From: CAWBRT01 sp963791145
GTDB taxonomy: Bacteria; Acidobacteriota; Terriglobia; Terriglobales; Acidobacteriaceae
Assembly (NCBI GenBank): GCA_963791145.1
Contig: CAWBRT010000011.1
Location: 186,001 to 250,000, forward strand
Direction: 5' to 3'
Length of the DNA: 64,000 nt
Part shown: in pieces, positions 35,335 through 43,746 of the stretch
Layout of the letters: each line of letters begins with the position of its first letter
How positions within the stretch are numbered: position 1 is the stretch's first letter
Program-made: the position numbers and the translations under genes
The notes under the pieces: generated by a model
Told to the model about the DNA's origin: nothing
Database searches by the model: none
Seen by the model: only the letters and a program-made list of their open reading frames with translations

Positions 35335-35844
35335 TTACACCTCTCCCTCTTTTACTCCCAATTCAGAAATTCGACGATCTATCTCCGCGGTTACGTCGCT
35401 CAGGTCGAGTGTGTAGTAAACATTCCCACCCGGTGTAATTGGGGGACGTCCCGAGCGGAAGAAACCCAGCTTTGGTCCCTGTGCGGTGCGAATTAACTTT
35501 ATTCCGGTGTAGACTTCTCCCCGCTCATCGAAGTCGATTAGATGCTGATCATCAATATTTTTCAAAACCTGAGCGATCAACTTCGGCGCGAAGCCATCCT
35601 TCAGAAGAAAGGCGGCGATCCCTATGCGATATACGTCTTTAGTTGTGAACCATCGACGTGATCCTTTCCCCTCGCCGAGCTGTCCAGGTTCAAATCGATA
35701 ACGTCTGCAATCGAGCAAATTTTGTAACTTCGAAACCTCGATGCCAACGAGCTTCGCCACCGCCCCAGCGCTGAACTGAGGGGTCCGGTACTCTTCGCCT
35801 ACAAGGATTTCAAACGCTTTTCTCGGCATAGAATTCCATTCCAC
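35335..35844 (-). CDS. MerR-like HTH regulator
   Basis: This 169-residue protein has an N-terminal winged-helix segment: FSAGAVAKLVGIEVSKLQNLLDCRRY followed by SRRWFTTKDVYRIGIAAFLLKDGF, the pattern of MerR-type DNA-binding domains. The remaining about 90 residues have no recognised domain. It sits upstream of the integrase on the same strand (2-bp gap) and divergent from the Xis-like gene, the place of an element control protein. The start may be ATG 35844 or ATG 35829 (MPRKAF); neither has a strong Shine-Dalgarno site. Confidence 0.75.
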   Translation of the reverse strand: MEWNSMPRKAFEILVGEEYRTPQFSAGAVAKLVGIEVSKLQNLLDCRRYRFEPGQLGEGKGSRRWFTTKDVYRIGIAAFLLKDGFAPKLIAQVLKNIDDQHLIDFDERGEVYTGIKLIRTAQGPKLGFFRSGRPPITPGGNVYYTLDLSDVTAEIDRRISELGVKEGEV

Positions 35845-35858
35845 TGTAGTAACCTAAT

Positions 35859-35910
35859 TAGTATACTACGCATCTAAAGGGGTGGGTCAAGATAAATCTT
35901 GATCAAGATT
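35859..35910. promoter_or_regulatory. Divergent control region with two perfect palindromes
   Basis: TAGTATACTA (35859-35868) and the 16-bp AATCTTGATCAAGATT (35895-35910) are perfect palindromes between the regulator and the Xis-like gene, and are likely operators for one or both proteins. The second lies about 16 bases before the Xis-like ATG. Confidence 0.6.
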
Positions 35911-35925
35911 GAGAGGGCAGAATCG

Positions 35926-36138
35926 ATGAGTGCTGCACCTGTTTTGATGGACATAAATGATGTCGCGAAGGCTTTGCGGGTGTCTCCCCATACAGTTCGC
36001 CGTTGGGCGAGTCAAAGAAAACTGTTGAAGGTGAAATTGGGTGCCCGGACTCTGTTTGACCCGGCTGACGTTGCTCGCTTTGTTGAGCAGGCGCGCGCAG
36101 CCGCTGAACCGAAAGATAAATTGCCGAAGCAAGTTTAG
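35926..36138 (+). CDS. Excisionase-like HTH protein
   Basis: This 70-residue protein is almost entirely a MerR/Xis-type helix-turn-helix (MDINDVAKALRVSPHTVRRWASQRKL) plus wing (LGARTLFDPADVARFVEQA). Such small HTH_17 proteins act as excisionases or AlpA-like regulators of integrases in genomic islands. ATG 35926 is preceded by GAGAGGG at workable spacing; ATG or ATT codons further upstream are less likely. It is divergent from the regulator-integrase unit. Confidence 0.8.
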   Translation: MSAAPVLMDINDVAKALRVSPHTVRRWASQRKLLKVKLGARTLFDPADVARFVEQARAAAEPKDKLPKQV

Positions 36139-36282
36139 AAGTTGACGATAAAACCGCAAACGGCGAAGGCGAGCACCTCCACATTCAAGTTGAATCCGGT
36201 GCCGGTCGTTCAGCGGCTGCTTTCTACCACAGCGTGAGGCATCTGCGGCGAGTGATGACACGAGTAACGAGCAAAGGGCCAA

Positions 36283-37458
36283 GTGAGCACGCCCTCTTCT
36301 AATTCCAATAGGCCAGCAGGATCGACTCAGCCGCCCACGCCGCAAATTATGTGCCCAGAAGCCAGAAATACCGCCGATCAGTCACAGCCTTCTCCTCCGT
36401 CGGTCGTGGTCTCTCGCAATGGTCGCCAAAGCAACCCAATAATCATCGGGCCAACACCAAACGAGATTGGTAAGGTCGCCGAAAGCAGGCTCTATGACAC
36501 CAAATTTCCCGAGTCAGCGTATCTAGGACTAGGTGCCAAATTTGCCGACTTTTACGATCGGCGATCTGAGCCGCCAAAAGAATTTTTCTATCTAGAGTTC
36601 TTGGTACAAGCCGGGGGTATGTTGAGTGGGCGCATCAAAGCCAATTTCCCTTACTCTGTACAGCCTAGACTTTACCTCCTGAAGATAGGGCCTGCGGGTT
36701 GGGGGCGAAAGAGTTTCTCCAGCGAAGTCACTCTGGATCTCATCGACAGAGCCAACAGGATCTTGCATCCTGGACCACTTACTGACTGGGACGATCCGGA
36801 GGCCGGACCCAGCGATAGGTTTCAAAAGCCCTTGCATATCGTCTCTGGCGCGGGCAGCGGTGAGGGACTGGTCAAGATCTTCGACAAATATCACAGGGTA
36901 TTATTCCATCTGGATGAACTGCGGCGCTTGGAACAAAAGCTGGCTATTCAGGGCTCAACTCTTTTGACAGCATTGACCGAGCTGTTCAGCAAGAACAACT
37001 ACCAGAACCTGGTGCTGCAAAACCCCATCAATGTCCGAAACGCACATCTAGTGTTATCAGCGAACACCACAACAAAGAATTTCGAATCGATGATCAAAGG
37101 CAGCGAGATGGTGAGGTCAGGTTTTTTTGGCCGCGTGTTATTAGCTGCAAACGAAACAGAAAAGCGTTTTACGCGATCCGACTTTCCCGAAGCTGATCTT
37201 AATGTTCTTGCGAACGAATTTGCTGAGATTCTCAGGGCCGCGCCGTCCCTTGATCCAGAGACCGGTCTTCCTAAGGAGCAAAAGACCCTCAACTTAGCTC
37301 CCGATGCTTATGAACTGTGGGACAAGTTCTACCAGACGGTTGAGCGCAATGAGGAGACGGAGAGATTCGACACCTATGGCCAACGGCTGATGGCAATTCT
37401 GGCCTTCACGTCGGGCAAATCTGAAGTCGATGTACAGGTTGTGTCAAGGGCGGAATAA
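36283..37458 (+). CDS. DUF3987-type replication/helicase protein, truncated by IS21
   Basis: This 391-residue protein starts at GTG 36283 after AAAGG. After a Pro/Ser-rich N-terminus (1-60) it has LEFLVQAGGMLSGRIKANFPYSV, a Walker-A-like GPAGWGRKS and a Walker-B-like VLFHLDELRRL. That is the arrangement of DUF3987/primase-helicase-like proteins found in islands and phages. The 3' end runs into the inverted repeat of the IS21 element, so the last residues are IS-derived and the true C-terminus is missing. No continuation is recognisable beyond the IS. Confidence 0.72.
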   Translation: MSTPSSNSNRPAGSTQPPTPQIMCPEARNTADQSQPSPPSVVVSRNGRQSNPIIIGPTPNEIGKVAESRLYDTKFPESAYLGLGAKFADFYDRRSEPPKEFFYLEFLVQAGGMLSGRIKANFPYSVQPRLYLLKIGPAGWGRKSFSSEVTLDLIDRANRILHPGPLTDWDDPEAGPSDRFQKPLHIVSGAGSGEGLVKIFDKYHRVLFHLDELRRLEQKLAIQGSTLLTALTELFSKNNYQNLVLQNPINVRNAHLVLSANTTTKNFESMIKGSEMVRSGFFGRVLLAANETEKRFTRSDFPEADLNVLANEFAEILRAAPSLDPETGLPKEQKTLNLAPDAYELWDKFYQTVERNEETERFDTYGQRLMAILAFTSGKSEVDVQVVSRAE

Positions 37459-37592
37459 AAGTAGTCCACTAGGGCGGAGCAAAAGGGAGCCAGTGTAGTT
37501 AGGTAGAAGCGAGAGGGAATTTGCGAGGGAGAGGGGCCTCTGGAGCGTAGCGGAAGAGGCCCTTCTCCCTCGCGGCGCGTTCGGCGGGCGGA

Positions 37593-38381
37593 TCAGCGCC
37601 TTGCGGGTGGCTCTCGTTTGCGCCGGCTTTGCTTGAGGCGGTAGCTGTCGCCGTTCATCTCCAGGATGTGAACATGGTGGGTGAGGCGGTCAAGAAGGGC
37701 GCCTGTGAGGCGTTCGGAACCGAATATCTCGGTCCACTCCTGAAACGGAAGATTGCTGGTGACCAGCGTGGAGGCGCGTTCGTAGCGCTGGCTGACAAGT
37801 TCGAACAGCAGCTCGGCGCCGGTTTTAGACAGCGGCACGAAGCCCAGTTCGTCGATGATCAACAGTTCGTAGGCGGCTAGTTGTTTCTGGAAACGCCGCA
37901 GTTGCTTTTCGTCTCGTGCCTCGATCAGTTCGCTGACCAGGGCGGCGGCGGTGGTAAAGCACACACGGTGACCGCGCTGACAGGCAGACAAGCCGAGGGC
38001 CAGAGCGATATGCGTCTTACCTGTACCGCTATTACCCAACAACAACAGGTTCTCCTTGCGGAAGAGAAACTCCGCGCGTGCCAGCTCCAGGACCAGAGTT
38101 TTGTTCAATGATGGAATGGCGAGGAAGTCGAAGCTGTCCAGGCTCTTGACCACCGGGAAGCGGGCTTGACGGATGCGGCGTTCGACGGCGCGGCGGTCGC
38201 GGTCGAGCAGTTCCAGCTCGGTGAGACGCAGCAGGTAAGTTGGAAAATCAGACTTGTCGACGGCGCACTGGCGCGCGACCTTGTCGTATTCGCGCAGAAT
38301 GGTGGGCAGGCGCAGTTGCTGGAGGTGGTGTTCCAGCAGCAGTTGCGGCGTAGCCGGTGAAGGCTCGGACTGGGCGCTCAT
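37593..38381 (-). CDS. istB: IS21-family helper ATPase IstB
   Basis: This is a DnaA/DnaC-like AAA+ ATPase of 262 residues that loads target DNA for IstA. Walker A is LLLLGNSGTGKTHIA, Walker B LLIIDELGFVPLS, and sensor 1 LVTSNLPFQEW. The ATG at 38381 overlaps the istA stop as ATGA, so the two are translationally coupled; the ORF upstream of it is the antisense tail of istA. It appears complete. Confidence 0.93.
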   Translation of the reverse strand: MSAQSEPSPATPQLLLEHHLQQLRLPTILREYDKVARQCAVDKSDFPTYLLRLTELELLDRDRRAVERRIRQARFPVVKSLDSFDFLAIPSLNKTLVLELARAEFLFRKENLLLLGNSGTGKTHIALALGLSACQRGHRVCFTTAAALVSELIEARDEKQLRRFQKQLAAYELLIIDELGFVPLSKTGAELLFELVSQRYERASTLVTSNLPFQEWTEIFGSERLTGALLDRLTHHVHILEMNGDSYRLKQSRRKREPPARR

Positions 38382-39898
38382 CGCCTCACCTCCGTCTCTG
38401 TACTGGCAGAGGTGGACAGCAGAGCCATGTAATCGGCGGCCTGGGTGGCACGAACCGTGGTCGGCGGCAGATGCGGCCAGTTGTCCAGATCCAGCCGCGG
38501 CGGCCGGCGCTCGATGCGGCACAAAACCAGGTGGCGCACCGCGTCGAAGCTAATCGCGCCCAGATGCAACGCTTCTTCGATAGCGGCCGTAACGTCGGCA
38601 AAGGTAAAAGTCTCCAGTAGGCGCAGCACCTGGATGTACTCGCGGCCGGCGTGTTTGCACAGCCGCGCCTCCAGCAGACGGCGCAGCGTGTGGAAGCACT
38701 CAGGCAGCGGCCAACCTAGCAGCGGCGCGGCCTGATCCAGAGCCCGGCTCTTGTGTTCGAGCAGGGCCAGGTAGTGCAGCGGATCGTAGATCGCGCGCTC
38801 ACGCTCGTAACTGCGCTCATGGATGGCAATCACTTCGCTCGCACAGCAGATCACCACCTGATCGACATAGCCTTTGACCAGCACCTGACGATGTCCGTAG
38901 CTGGTCGGCACCGAATAGTCGTTGGTGCGGTAACGCACCAGGGAGAGCGAGCTGACGCGCACGGTGAGCTTTTCGCAGGCTTCGTAGGGCGTGCTGGGCA
39001 GCGGCAGCATCGCCGCCAAGTCGCGCACAAAGCGTTCGCCGATGGTCTCATCGTGGCCGCGCAGACGACGCAGGCGGCGAGCCCGGCACTCGGCTTCCAG
39101 ATGCGCGTTCAGCTCCTGCCAACTGGCTGCTCGTGGAACCGGAACCATGAAGTTGCGCCGCGCGTAACCCACCAGGTTCTCCACCTTCCCCTTGTCGTTG
39201 CCCTTCGCCGGGCGTCCGAACTTCTCGGCAAACAGGTAGTGGCTTTGTAGCTCGGAGAATGCTCGTGTCTTCTGCCGCTGGCCGTCGCCCAGAGTGCGCG
39301 CCACCGCCAGCCGGGTGTTGTCGTAGAGAATCCGCGTCGGCACCGCACCAAAGTAGGCGAAGGCGCGGACGTGCCCTTCCAGAAACGCTTCCGTCGTCTC
39401 GGCGGGAAAGGCGCACACAAAGCAGTCGTCCGAATGTGGCAGATCGAAGACCATGAAGTGCGCCTTCTGCTCTACGCCGGCCATCACCACCAGCGCTTCG
39501 CCGAAGTCGGCCTGCGCCTCGCCCGGCGCATGGCTCAACGGCACAAACATCTCCTGGCTCGCGAGCTTCGACTGCCGCACGTAGTCCTTCACGATGGTGT
39601 AGCCACCCGTAAACCCATGCTCGGCCCGCAGCCGATCGAAGATCCGTTTGGCCGTGTGACGCTGCTTCTTCGGATGTAGCTTGTCCTCTTCCACAATGGC
39701 GTCGATCACACCCTGCCACGGACCAAGCTTCGGTCGCCGCACCGGCTGCTGCCGCCGATACCCCGGCGGCAAGGAATACGCCAACATCTTGCTCACCGTC
39801 TTGCGAGCCAGCCCAAACTCCCTCGCCACCCAACGCCGGCTCCGCCCTTCGACCAGAACCGCCCGCCTCACTCGTGCATACAGTTCCACTGTGTACAT
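38378..39898 (-). CDS. istA: IS21-family transposase IstA
   Basis: This DDE transposase of 506 residues starts at MYTVELYARVRRAV, the family N-terminus; an in-frame codon at 39934 would add 12 residues. An HTH (SRRWVAREFGLARKTVSKML) is followed by the catalytic core, with Asp in EAQADFGEAL, Asp in ILYDNTRLAV and Glu in KGKVENLVGYARRNF. A C-terminal beta-barrel is present (RYRTNDYSVPTSYGH). It is intact, so the element may be mobile. Confidence 0.93.
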   Translation of the reverse strand: MYTVELYARVRRAVLVEGRSRRWVAREFGLARKTVSKMLAYSLPPGYRRQQPVRRPKLGPWQGVIDAIVEEDKLHPKKQRHTAKRIFDRLRAEHGFTGGYTIVKDYVRQSKLASQEMFVPLSHAPGEAQADFGEALVVMAGVEQKAHFMVFDLPHSDDCFVCAFPAETTEAFLEGHVRAFAYFGAVPTRILYDNTRLAVARTLGDGQRQKTRAFSELQSHYLFAEKFGRPAKGNDKGKVENLVGYARRNFMVPVPRAASWQELNAHLEAECRARRLRRLRGHDETIGERFVRDLAAMLPLPSTPYEACEKLTVRVSSLSLVRYRTNDYSVPTSYGHRQVLVKGYVDQVVICCASEVIAIHERSYERERAIYDPLHYLALLEHKSRALDQAAPLLGWPLPECFHTLRRLLEARLCKHAGREYIQVLRLLETFTFADVTAAIEEALHLGAISFDAVRHLVLCRIERRPPRLDLDNWPHLPPTTVRATQAADYMALLSTSASTETEVRR

Positions 39899-40159
39899 CC
39901 TTTCGATGTCCCACGGAAAGCACACTTCGCCCACGGCAACGAACCTGGTTCGTCACCCCTAGAATGCCTGGCTTGTCCGGGAAACCAAAATCTGGCGGGT
40001 GGACTACTTTTACTCCGCCACATCACCCCGCTCACGCGGCGTAACGTGGCTCATTTTTGCACCGGCGATTACAGCCATGCTCAAGTCCCGTTTCCTTGAC
40101 TTTGAAATCCAGCTTCACGGCCTTACAGCCCGGCCAAAGAGCAAGACCTGAGAGGTTTC

Positions 40160-40975
40160 TCACATGAAGGAAGCCCCTGGTACACACAGATGTTGATGGG
40201 CGTATGTCTGTGTGCTACTCTGCCGCGCATGGAGGAGCCCAACTCCCCGAACTTCGTCGCAATCGATGTGGAGACCGCTAACGCTGATTTGGCACCGTGC
40301 CAAAACAGCCGGTGGTATTAGTTCCTGCCCATTTTTGACTGCCTCATAGAGGGCGAGGAACCACAAGTACTTGTCTTTGTGTGCGGGGCTCTCAGCCATC
40401 AACATGCTGGCACGAGTCGCTGCCGAGGCACCCCACATTATGCTGAAAGGATTGGCAATGTTCCTGTCACGGAAATGCAGAAGTGCAGTGCCAAACGGGC
40501 CATGTGCAAAACGAGCCAGCCAATATTCATCGGGAATTTCCACATCGTCTGCAATAACAACGGCAGGAATGCCAACCGATTTTTCCAGGTTCACCGCACG
40601 AACGAGAGCGTCACTCGCAACAAGTAAATGATCCCCCTGCCGCTTTTCCCAATAGCGACCTTTGGTGATTGCACCACGGATCATAAGGTTATTTTGTAAA
40701 GCCAAAAACCATAACATCTGCACTGCAACCAGGAGCCTTGCAAGCGAGTCCGCCGTCAAAAGAATGGCATCCGAATACATAGTCGCTTTAACTTCATTGA
40801 AGTGAAAATCCGAGGACAAGGATTCCCCGAATTGTTTGTAGACTTCGAGGGCTTGATCGAAATCAACCAATATTCGGTTCGAGAATCCGAGAATATCGCA
40901 GAAAACGACATAGCGGTTATCCGCATCAGGAGCCACTTGCGTTGCGGGCGGGGAAGGGTTGCTCTCTTCGGTCAT
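40160..40975 (-). CDS. Class III nucleotide cyclase-like protein (C-terminus altered)
   Basis: Of 271 residues, about 20-190 resemble a class III cyclase homology domain of the kind seen in Pycsar PycC and related defence cyclases. There is a first metal Asp in YVVFCDILGFSN, a second in ATMYSDAILLT, then MIRGAITKGRYW and ALVRAVNLEKSVGIPAVVIADDV. Residues after about 218 are the antisense of an exonuclease remnant (40229-40321), so the native C-terminus, which would carry any sensor domain, is lost. It is the last gene of a three-gene operon with a four-helix membrane protein and a HEPN-like protein. Cyclic nucleotide synthesis is an inference from motifs; activity after truncation is uncertain. 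Confidence 0.55.
   Translation of the reverse strand: MTEESNPSPPATQVAPDADNRYVVFCDILGFSNRILVDFDQALEVYKQFGESLSSDFHFNEVKATMYSDAILLTADSLARLLVAVQMLWFLALQNNLMIRGAITKGRYWEKRQGDHLLVASDALVRAVNLEKSVGIPAVVIADDVEIPDEYWLARFAHGPFGTALLHFRDRNIANPFSIMWGASAATRASMLMAESPAHKDKYLWFLALYEAVKNGQELIPPAVLARCQISVSGLHIDCDEVRGVGLLHARQSSTQTYAHQHLCVPGASFM
40229..40321 (+). pseudogene. Remnant of a DnaQ-like exonuclease gene (5' end only)
   Basis: Thirty codons begin MEEPNSPNFVAIDVETANAD, the exonuclease I motif (DxE) of DnaQ-family 3'-5' exonucleases, then stop abruptly (PCQNSRWY). The rest of the gene is missing. The junction at about 40300-40321 joins it tail-to-tail with the cyclase-like gene, pointing to a deletion that removed both 3' ends. 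Confidence 0.55.
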
Positions 40976-41017
40976 AGGAGCGGCACCAACCTTTTACCTT
41001 TCCATCCGTAAAGGTTG

Positions 41018-41485
41018 TCATTGTGAATTCACTATCATCCAAACCAAGGCGAAATAGCCAATAACGAAACAAAGCAACGTGCTGATGCCTAGCGCTTGGT
41101 TTCTTGCATATCTGAATCGAGTATAGGATTGCGCGCCCTGATGCCTGTATCCTTCATAATTAAGTATCTCGAACAACATAAATAAAATTCCGTAGAGGAC
41201 ACAAAAAGCCAAAATAAACAACGGCGAGGCGAAGACCCACGGTAAACGCCCACTTGTCCGAAACGCAGATGAGCCCACAAGAAGTACAATCGAGCCTGAC
41301 GCTAGGCCAACAATAACCTCTGCAACTCGTAAGTAAAGAGACAGTAATTTCTCGAATGACCCTTTCTGGCCGTGAGCATCGAAATGATAGCTACCTTCGG
41401 GTGTTCTCCAGTGCGCAATAATCCAAATGAGCAGGAAAATACCGACCCCCACTAACAAGCCGCTGGTACCAGGACGTAAGTGCAT
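41018..41485 (-). CDS. Four-helix membrane protein of the cyclase-like operon
   Basis: This protein is about 155 residues, with four hydrophobic helices at roughly 8-26, 52-72, 80-104 and 130-152. A charged, His/Gly-containing loop lies between helices 1 and 2 and an Arg/Tyr/Gln-rich loop between 3 and 4. No nucleotide-binding domain is visible. ATG 41485 is taken as start; TTG 41497 would overlap the upstream stop by 4 nt. No Shine-Dalgarno site is seen, so translation is probably coupled. Placed between a HEPN-like and a cyclase-like gene, it could be a membrane effector, but that is conjecture. Confidence 0.6.
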   Translation of the reverse strand: MHLRPGTSGLLVGVGIFLLIWIIAHWRTPEGSYHFDAHGQKGSFEKLLSLYLRVAEVIVGLASGSIVLLVGSSAFRTSGRLPWVFASPLFILAFCVLYGILFMLFEILNYEGYRHQGAQSYTRFRYARNQALGISTLLCFVIGYFALVWMIVNSQ

Positions 41486-41493
41486 CAATAATA

Positions 41494-42138
41494 TCAATGT
41501 TTTTTCGCCACAGCTAAAGCCGGTTTCGCGGTGCGTCTCAGTTTGCTGTACCGGTTCCGTGCCTTCCTCTGGAGTTCCTTGGTGCCGGAAAGCCGCGTTA
41601 GAAAATCTTCTGTCGCTTCTTGCAATGCACTAAAGAAATTCAAGAGACCAAACGAAATCACGCCTTTGTCTGCGGTTATGCCTTCATTGCCGGGTGTGAT
41701 TGCAACCTGGAACAGATTCCAGCTATGGACCAGGGCGTGCCGATAGAATCTCAATATGCCAAGCGCAAATGGCTTATATTCCTCACGAAAATGTGCGCGG
41801 ACAAAAGGGGGAATCTGTTTTCCGCACAATGCGCCATAGCCGTAGGACGAAATTGCATCCAGCGCACACAACATCGAGATGGCAAGCACATGCCCACGAT
41901 GTTCGAGGCTGTCGTTACGAGCCTTGGCGTCCTCGATGACATTATTAATTTCCATTAGCATCGAGACTTCGAAAATTCTTTTCAGCACGTTTGTAAATTC
42001 ATGCTGGTCGGCTGGCGCTTCCGGCCATGCGCTGGGCTGCCAGGGGACAAATCCAACGAGATCGGTGAGTGAGCCGAAACCGCTGGCGGGTGGGGAAGCG
42101 AATGGTGAAGGCGGCGTAAGATTGAGTTTGTAGAGCAT
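41494..42138 (-). CDS. HEPN-like helical protein, first gene of cyclase-like operon
   Basis: This is a 214-residue all-helical protein. Segment FVRAHFREEYKPFALGILRFYRHALVHSWNL contains R-x4-H (RHALVH), the active-site pattern of HEPN ribonucleases and toxins, within a family of Y(x)FRN-LVH type hypothetical proteins. The C-terminus is Lys/Arg-rich (KARNRYSKLRRTAKPALAVAKKH). ATG 42138 has GGAG at good spacing. Three TTAGC repeats at 10-bp spacing lie 56-80 bp upstream. The gene is AT-richer than the chromosome. Whether it is a nuclease is untested. Confidence 0.6.
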   Translation of the reverse strand: MLYKLNLTPPSPFASPPASGFGSLTDLVGFVPWQPSAWPEAPADQHEFTNVLKRIFEVSMLMEINNVIEDAKARNDSLEHRGHVLAISMLCALDAISSYGYGALCGKQIPPFVRAHFREEYKPFALGILRFYRHALVHSWNLFQVAITPGNEGITADKGVISFGLLNFFSALQEATEDFLTRLSGTKELQRKARNRYSKLRRTAKPALAVAKKH

Positions 42139-42423
42139 GAGAATCTCCGCTCAGCCCATTTTGCGGCTTTTCCCGACCCTGCACCAAGATTTCTTAGCAA
42201 TATTTAGCTATGTTTAGCGATCCCAGAACGGCATTGGAGAGGTCAGATTGGACAAAATAGACAAAAGCCGCAATTTCTGCGGCTTTGTAACCTCTTGATA
42301 TTCTGCAACTTGCTTATTTCTGGCGATTTCCCTTTACAAATAGTGCGGAAGGCGGGACTCGGCTCCATGCGCTTTGTAGTCTGTGTGTCGAAGTGGGTAC
42401 ACCGAAGATTTGGACCAGCGTCA
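42139..42423. promoter_or_regulatory. Upstream region with three 10-bp-spaced TTAGC repeats and a hairpin
   Basis: TTAGC starts at 42194, 42204 and 42214, exactly one helical turn apart, upstream of the operon at 42138. A hairpin AAAGCCGCA/TGCGGCTTT lies at 42263-42285 and may terminate transcription. Confidence 0.5.
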
Positions 42424-43233
42424 TCATCGAAAATCCCTTGGCGTCATTTTCCCAATCGTCTCGTTCAGCAGCTTGGCCAGCCGTAGCCCAGCGAGAGCCA
42501 TTTGCCTGTCCACGATCCTGATTTGCTGCTGGTAGTACCCCCCGTTCAGAAACGCTTTATCAGGCACCCAGGCAGCCTGAGCCAGCCGCGCCGATTCATT
42601 CGCCCATTGCTCCGGTGTGCCGCCATTCAGAGATTCCAGATGTTCTGATTTGATCAGTTGCTCCAACCGCTCTGCGTAGTCCTCTCGGCTCAGATCAGCT
42701 TGTTGGATCAGGCTCGTGTCCCAGACTCCGTGCAGGTTGCACTCGTACCTGCCGCAACGGTTGCTTTGCAGAAACCAGACGTGAATCCCGTTCCCGCCAG
42801 CCGCCTCTTTCACTGCGTGCATAGGCTGGTGAACATCGCCAACGAAATGCACCACGAATTTCAGTACTTCAGCTCGTTGTTCTCGGGACGCATTTTTGTC
42901 GGCCAGTACCTTCAGAAAATCGCCGACCTTTTCGACCACGCAACTCTTGGGCACAGGGCAGTCCCGGCTGGCGTCGTATTTGGAGCCCAGCGGGATATTC
43001 ACGTAGTGCCAGGGTGCAGTCTCCGGTCGCTCTTTGCGAATTTCATCGGCCCAGTTGGCAATCGAATACAGGTGGTTGTTGCCAATCAGGCTCTGGACCA
43101 CAACCTTCGTTGTCTGATCGAGATGATTTTCCGCAATGGTGGCGATGATCTGGTGGCCTTCCCGGCCCCAGCTCCAGCAGATGCTGGGCAGGAACGCCAC
43201 TGCGATGACGAACAGACTCAGAGTTCTTCGCAT
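42424..43233 (-). CDS. S1/P1-type secreted nuclease
   Basis: This 269-residue protein has a signal peptide whose mature end falls at WSWGREGHQIIA. Trp and His at the mature N-terminus are zinc ligands in S1/P1 nucleases. Further ligands are in IANWADEIRK, HYVNIP, VVHFVGDVHQPMHA and GNGIHVWF (HxxxH-D pattern). It should cut single-stranded DNA/RNA outside the cytoplasm. Such enzymes are unusual on a small genomic island. The start at 43233 gives the signal peptide; the ORF continues upstream to 43452 without one. Confidence 0.88.
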   Translation of the reverse strand: MRRTLSLFVIAVAFLPSICWSWGREGHQIIATIAENHLDQTTKVVVQSLIGNNHLYSIANWADEIRKERPETAPWHYVNIPLGSKYDASRDCPVPKSCVVEKVGDFLKVLADKNASREQRAEVLKFVVHFVGDVHQPMHAVKEAAGGNGIHVWFLQSNRCGRYECNLHGVWDTSLIQQADLSREDYAERLEQLIKSEHLESLNGGTPEQWANESARLAQAAWVPDKAFLNGGYYQQQIRIVDRQMALAGLRLAKLLNETIGKMTPRDFR

Positions 43234-43384
43234 TTCAATTCTGGCGAATTGTCTCAAAACGGGAAAAAGGATGGAACATGTCTTTTCGGGCTGCTCACGC
43301 ACATGTGAGGCTCCCGCAGTATTGACTTGCCAAACCGTTGGCCAGCGGTACAATTCGGCAAAATCAGGCAATAGGAAAAGATAC

Positions 43385-43720
43385 ATGAAAAGAACGCTGC
43401 CGTTGCTGATTTTCTTCGTACTCTCCTGTGCGCCGTTGACGAACGCCATCAACGCAAGCGATTTTCACGAAGTGCTGGGATATACGGTGTTGGCATGTAC
43501 TAATGCCTCTGGTGAGTTGGAGGGGGCTGACTTCGATAAGATCGTAAAGTTAGATAATGGAATGATCTTCGAGTTCCATACCTACTCGTATTTTTACGCC
43601 TATCACCCCGATGTGGTGGTATTTGCAAAGTCCGTACAATACGGCGGGAAATCGGTCATCGTTTACAAACTGTTGATCGAAGATGAAGATGAGTTCTTTG
43701 ATGTAACACGGATACGTTAG
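43385..43720 (+). CDS. Small exported hypothetical protein
   Basis: This 111-residue protein has a signal peptide (MKRTLPLLIFFVLSCAPLTNA) and a short beta-rich mature part containing GYTVLACTNASGELEG and acidic DEDEFFDVTRIR at the end. AGGAAAAG precedes ATG 43385. It is divergent from the S1/P1 nuclease and 26 bp before another exported protein, so the two probably form a unit. Family not recognised. Confidence 0.65.
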   Translation: MKRTLPLLIFFVLSCAPLTNAINASDFHEVLGYTVLACTNASGELEGADFDKIVKLDNGMIFEFHTYSYFYAYHPDVVVFAKSVQYGGKSVIVYKLLIEDEDEFFDVTRIR

Positions 43721-43746
43721 GAGGCATCCACCAGGAGGCAATACCG

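Larger units (their letters stand above)
37445..40024. mobile_element. IS21-family insertion sequence
   Basis: The terminal repeats read GGCGGA(A/G)TAAAAGTAGTCCAC inward from about 37449 and about 40019, and it carries istA and istB. The exact ends are uncertain by a few bases, because the outermost sequences of the two termini do not align well. No target duplication is seen. Confidence 0.85.
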
